Origin: Dactylosporangium sucinum
Lineage (GTDB): Bacteria > Actinomycetota > Actinomycetes > Mycobacteriales > Micromonosporaceae
Assembly (NCBI RefSeq): GCF_014647515.1
Contig: NZ_BMPI01000023.1
Coordinates: 88,517 to 152,516, forward strand
Reading direction: 5' to 3'
DNA length: 64,000 nucleotides
This document shows positions 62,757-64,000 of this stretch, piece after piece; position 1 is the first letter of the stretch, and every line of letters begins with the position of its first letter. Below the pieces are notes generated by a model. The model worked only from the letters and a program-made list of their open reading frames with translations, ran no database searches and was not told the origin of the DNA. A program made the position numbers and the translations under genes.

Positions 62757-63716
62757 ATGACATCCTCGTCCTGGAGCCGTGCCGCGTTCGTCGCCGCCGT
62801 CGGCGACGCCGTCCGGGCACCGTCCATCCACAACAGTCAGCCTTGGCGGTTCCGGTACCGCGCCGACGCCATCGACGTGCTCGTCGATCCCTCGCGCGCG
62901 CTGCCGGCCTGCGACCCGACCGGCCGGGCGGCCCGCGTGTCGTGCGGCGCCGCCGCGTACAACCTGATGCTGGCGCTCGCGGCGGGCGGCGCGCCCGCGC
63001 GGTACACCACGGGCATCGGCGCCACCGTGGTGCGGCTGACGCCCGCCGCGCCGCGCCCGCCCACCCCGGCCGAGCAGCGGCTGCACCGCCAGATCGGGCG
63101 GCGGCACACCAACCGCGCGGCCTTCGCCGACACCCCGGTCGAGCCGGCCGCCCTGGCCGCGCTGACCGAGGCGGCCCACGCCGAGGACGGCTGGCTGGAG
63201 GTCGTCACCGGCGACCGGCTCGACGCGGTGGCCGGGCTCGTGCGGGCCGCCGACCGGGAGCTCACCGCCGACGCCGCGTACCTCGCCGAGCTGCGCGCCT
63301 GGACCAGCGAGGCCGACCATCGGGTCGAGGGCGTCGACCGGCAGGCCGCGGGCGCCGCGCAGCACCCCGGCGAGCTGCTGGCCCGCCGTGACTTCGGCGG
63401 CGCCGCGCAGGACACCACCCACGACCTCGCGCGCGCGCCGGTCGTGGCCGTCGTGGGCGTGGCCGGCGACGGGCCGGCGGACGAGACCCGGGCGGGGATG
63501 ATGCTGCAACGGGTCCTGCTGACCGCCGCCGACCTGGGCCTGGCGACGGCGATGTACTCCCAGCCGATCGAGGTGCCCGCCGTGCGGGCCCGGCTGCGCG
63601 ACCTGCTGGGCCGCCCGGACCTGCCGCAGCTGGTGCTGCGGTTCGGCTACGCGCCGACCACCTGCTACACGGGTCGCCGCCCGGTCGCCGACGTCGTCGA
63701 CGTCGGCGACGGCTGA
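62757..63716 (+). CDS. Acg-type nitroreductase-like flavin-binding protein
   Basis: 319 aa. RAPSIHNSQPWRFRYRADAI, LPACDPTGRAARVSCGAAAY and QIGRRHTNRAAFADTPVEPA are hallmarks of the Acg family (Rv2032/Rv3131-like), dormancy-linked FMN proteins related to nitroreductases that lack normal activity (known). The C-terminal YSQPIEVPAVRARLRDLLGR ... VLRFGYAP is conserved. ATG 62757 has GGAGGGAGG upstream. A perfect DosR-like box 52 bp upstream supports hypoxia control. Confidence 0.88.
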   Translation: MTSSSWSRAAFVAAVGDAVRAPSIHNSQPWRFRYRADAIDVLVDPSRALPACDPTGRAARVSCGAAAYNLMLALAAGGAPARYTTGIGATVVRLTPAAPRPPTPAEQRLHRQIGRRHTNRAAFADTPVEPAALAALTEAAHAEDGWLEVVTGDRLDAVAGLVRAADRELTADAAYLAELRAWTSEADHRVEGVDRQAAGAAQHPGELLARRDFGGAAQDTTHDLARAPVVAVVGVAGDGPADETRAGMMLQRVLLTAADLGLATAMYSQPIEVPAVRARLRDLLGRPDLPQLVLRFGYAPTTCYTGRRPVADVVDVGDG

Positions 63717-63732
63717 CGGTCCCGGCCGGACC

Positions 63733-63746
63733 GGGCCGGAGGTCCC
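63733..63746. promoter_or_regulatory. DosR/DevR-like box between the nitroreductase gene and the last gene
   Basis: GGGCCGGAGGTCCC reads GGGACCTCCGGCCC on the other strand, one base from the box at 62691-62704. It is 102 bp upstream of the ATG at 63849. Confidence 0.55.
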
Positions 63747-63848
63747 GGGCGATCAGGGTGGTTGTGCTCTGCCGGGTGGACGCCCCTCCGGGAGACGCTG
63801 TGGGCAGCCAAGAGAACGCGGCGAACCACCTGAGCCCCGGAGGGCACC

Positions 63849-64000
63849 ATGAAGCGCAAGACGCTCGACATCATCGTCGGTCTCGGCCTGGTCGTGCTGG
63901 CCGGGCTCCTGCTGGTCGCGGGTCTCGTGCTGACCAGCAACGCGAACTTCGCCAACGACTACGTCAAGGCCCAGCTGACCCAGCAGCAGATCTCGTTCAA
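63849..64000 (+). CDS. Membrane protein, N-terminal part only
   Basis: The first 50 codons are visible before the window ends. MKRKTLDIIVGLGLVVLAGL continues into LLVAGLVLTSNANFANDYVK, i.e. a basic start, one membrane helix and the beginning of an outer domain (AQLTQQQISF). I cannot name the family from this fragment. GGAGGGC lies 5 bp upstream of ATG 63849, and a DosR-like box is ~100 bp upstream. Confidence 0.68.
   Translation, partial: MKRKTLDIIVGLGLVVLAGLLLVAGLVLTSNANFANDYVKAQLTQQQISF

Overview
The window is very GC-rich, has dense gene packing with frequent ATGA/GTGA start-stop overlaps, uses GTG starts often, and encodes typical actinobacterial families: DUF397, NB-ARC/TPR, ECF41 sigma, Acg-type nitroreductase, CebR-like operators and DosR-like boxes. 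This points to a filamentous actinomycete. A Micromonosporaceae member such as Actinoplanes or Dactylosporangium is my best guess, but that is inference from style and not a database match. I recognised no rRNA, tRNA, CRISPR array, transposase, prophage or origin.

Layout. 0-5.6 kb: a partial NAD(P)-binding gene divergent from a GlxA-type regulator, a GbsR/MarR regulator driving a DrrA/DrrB-like ABC exporter, and a CapA-like lipoprotein pair. 5.8-17.8 kb: a beta-mannan utilisation locus with a secreted GH26 mannanase (CBM13), three LacI regulators, a CUT1 sugar ABC transporter, a GH2 beta-mannosidase and a GH1 beta-glycosidase. The two glycosidase promoters share one promoter/operator layout. 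18-21.5 kb: a LysA-like enzyme lacking its Cys-Glu motif, a STAS protein, a sigma factor and a hydrolase. 21.6-27.2 kb: a coupled FadR/SDR/two acyl-CoA dehydrogenase operon divergent from a SIRT5-like sirtuin, then a rhamnose mutarotase and a methyltransferase. 27.3-32.2 kb: a membrane P-loop/Sel1 protein, an ECF41 sigma factor and an NTF2-like gene flanking a 60-bp near-perfect palindrome, and a PQQ-type propeller.

32.4-36.9 kb looks like a small island: methyltransferase, P450, NB-ARC/TPR STAND ATPase and an orphan DUF397 gene. 36.9-49.5 kb is a CoA-thioester catabolic locus. A Liv-type ABC transporter with a LivM-LivG fusion is chained to two acyl-CoA dehydrogenases. Divergent from it run a hydratase, an acyl-CoA ligase, an SDR and a TetR regulator, followed by an SDR/acyl-CoA dehydrogenase pair. 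49.5-55.9 kb holds hypothetical surface or envelope proteins, an alcohol dehydrogenase, a LuxR remnant, and a CBM32-DUF1996 secreted protein behind three CebR-like palindromes. 55.9-64 kb contains an SDR pseudogene, DoxX, SDR, phosphoketolase, glyoxalase, an ECF sigma/membrane-partner pair, an Acg-type nitroreductase and a truncated gene. Four DosR-like boxes here suggest a hypoxia/redox-stress regulon.

The best candidates for something new are the coupled NB-ARC/TPR-P450 pair with its divergent DUF397 gene, the 60-bp palindrome between the ECF41 sigma gene and its neighbour, and the DosR-like mini-regulon around phosphoketolase. Function calls rest on motif recognition by eye. Start sites were chosen by ribosome-binding site, family length and overlap with neighbours.
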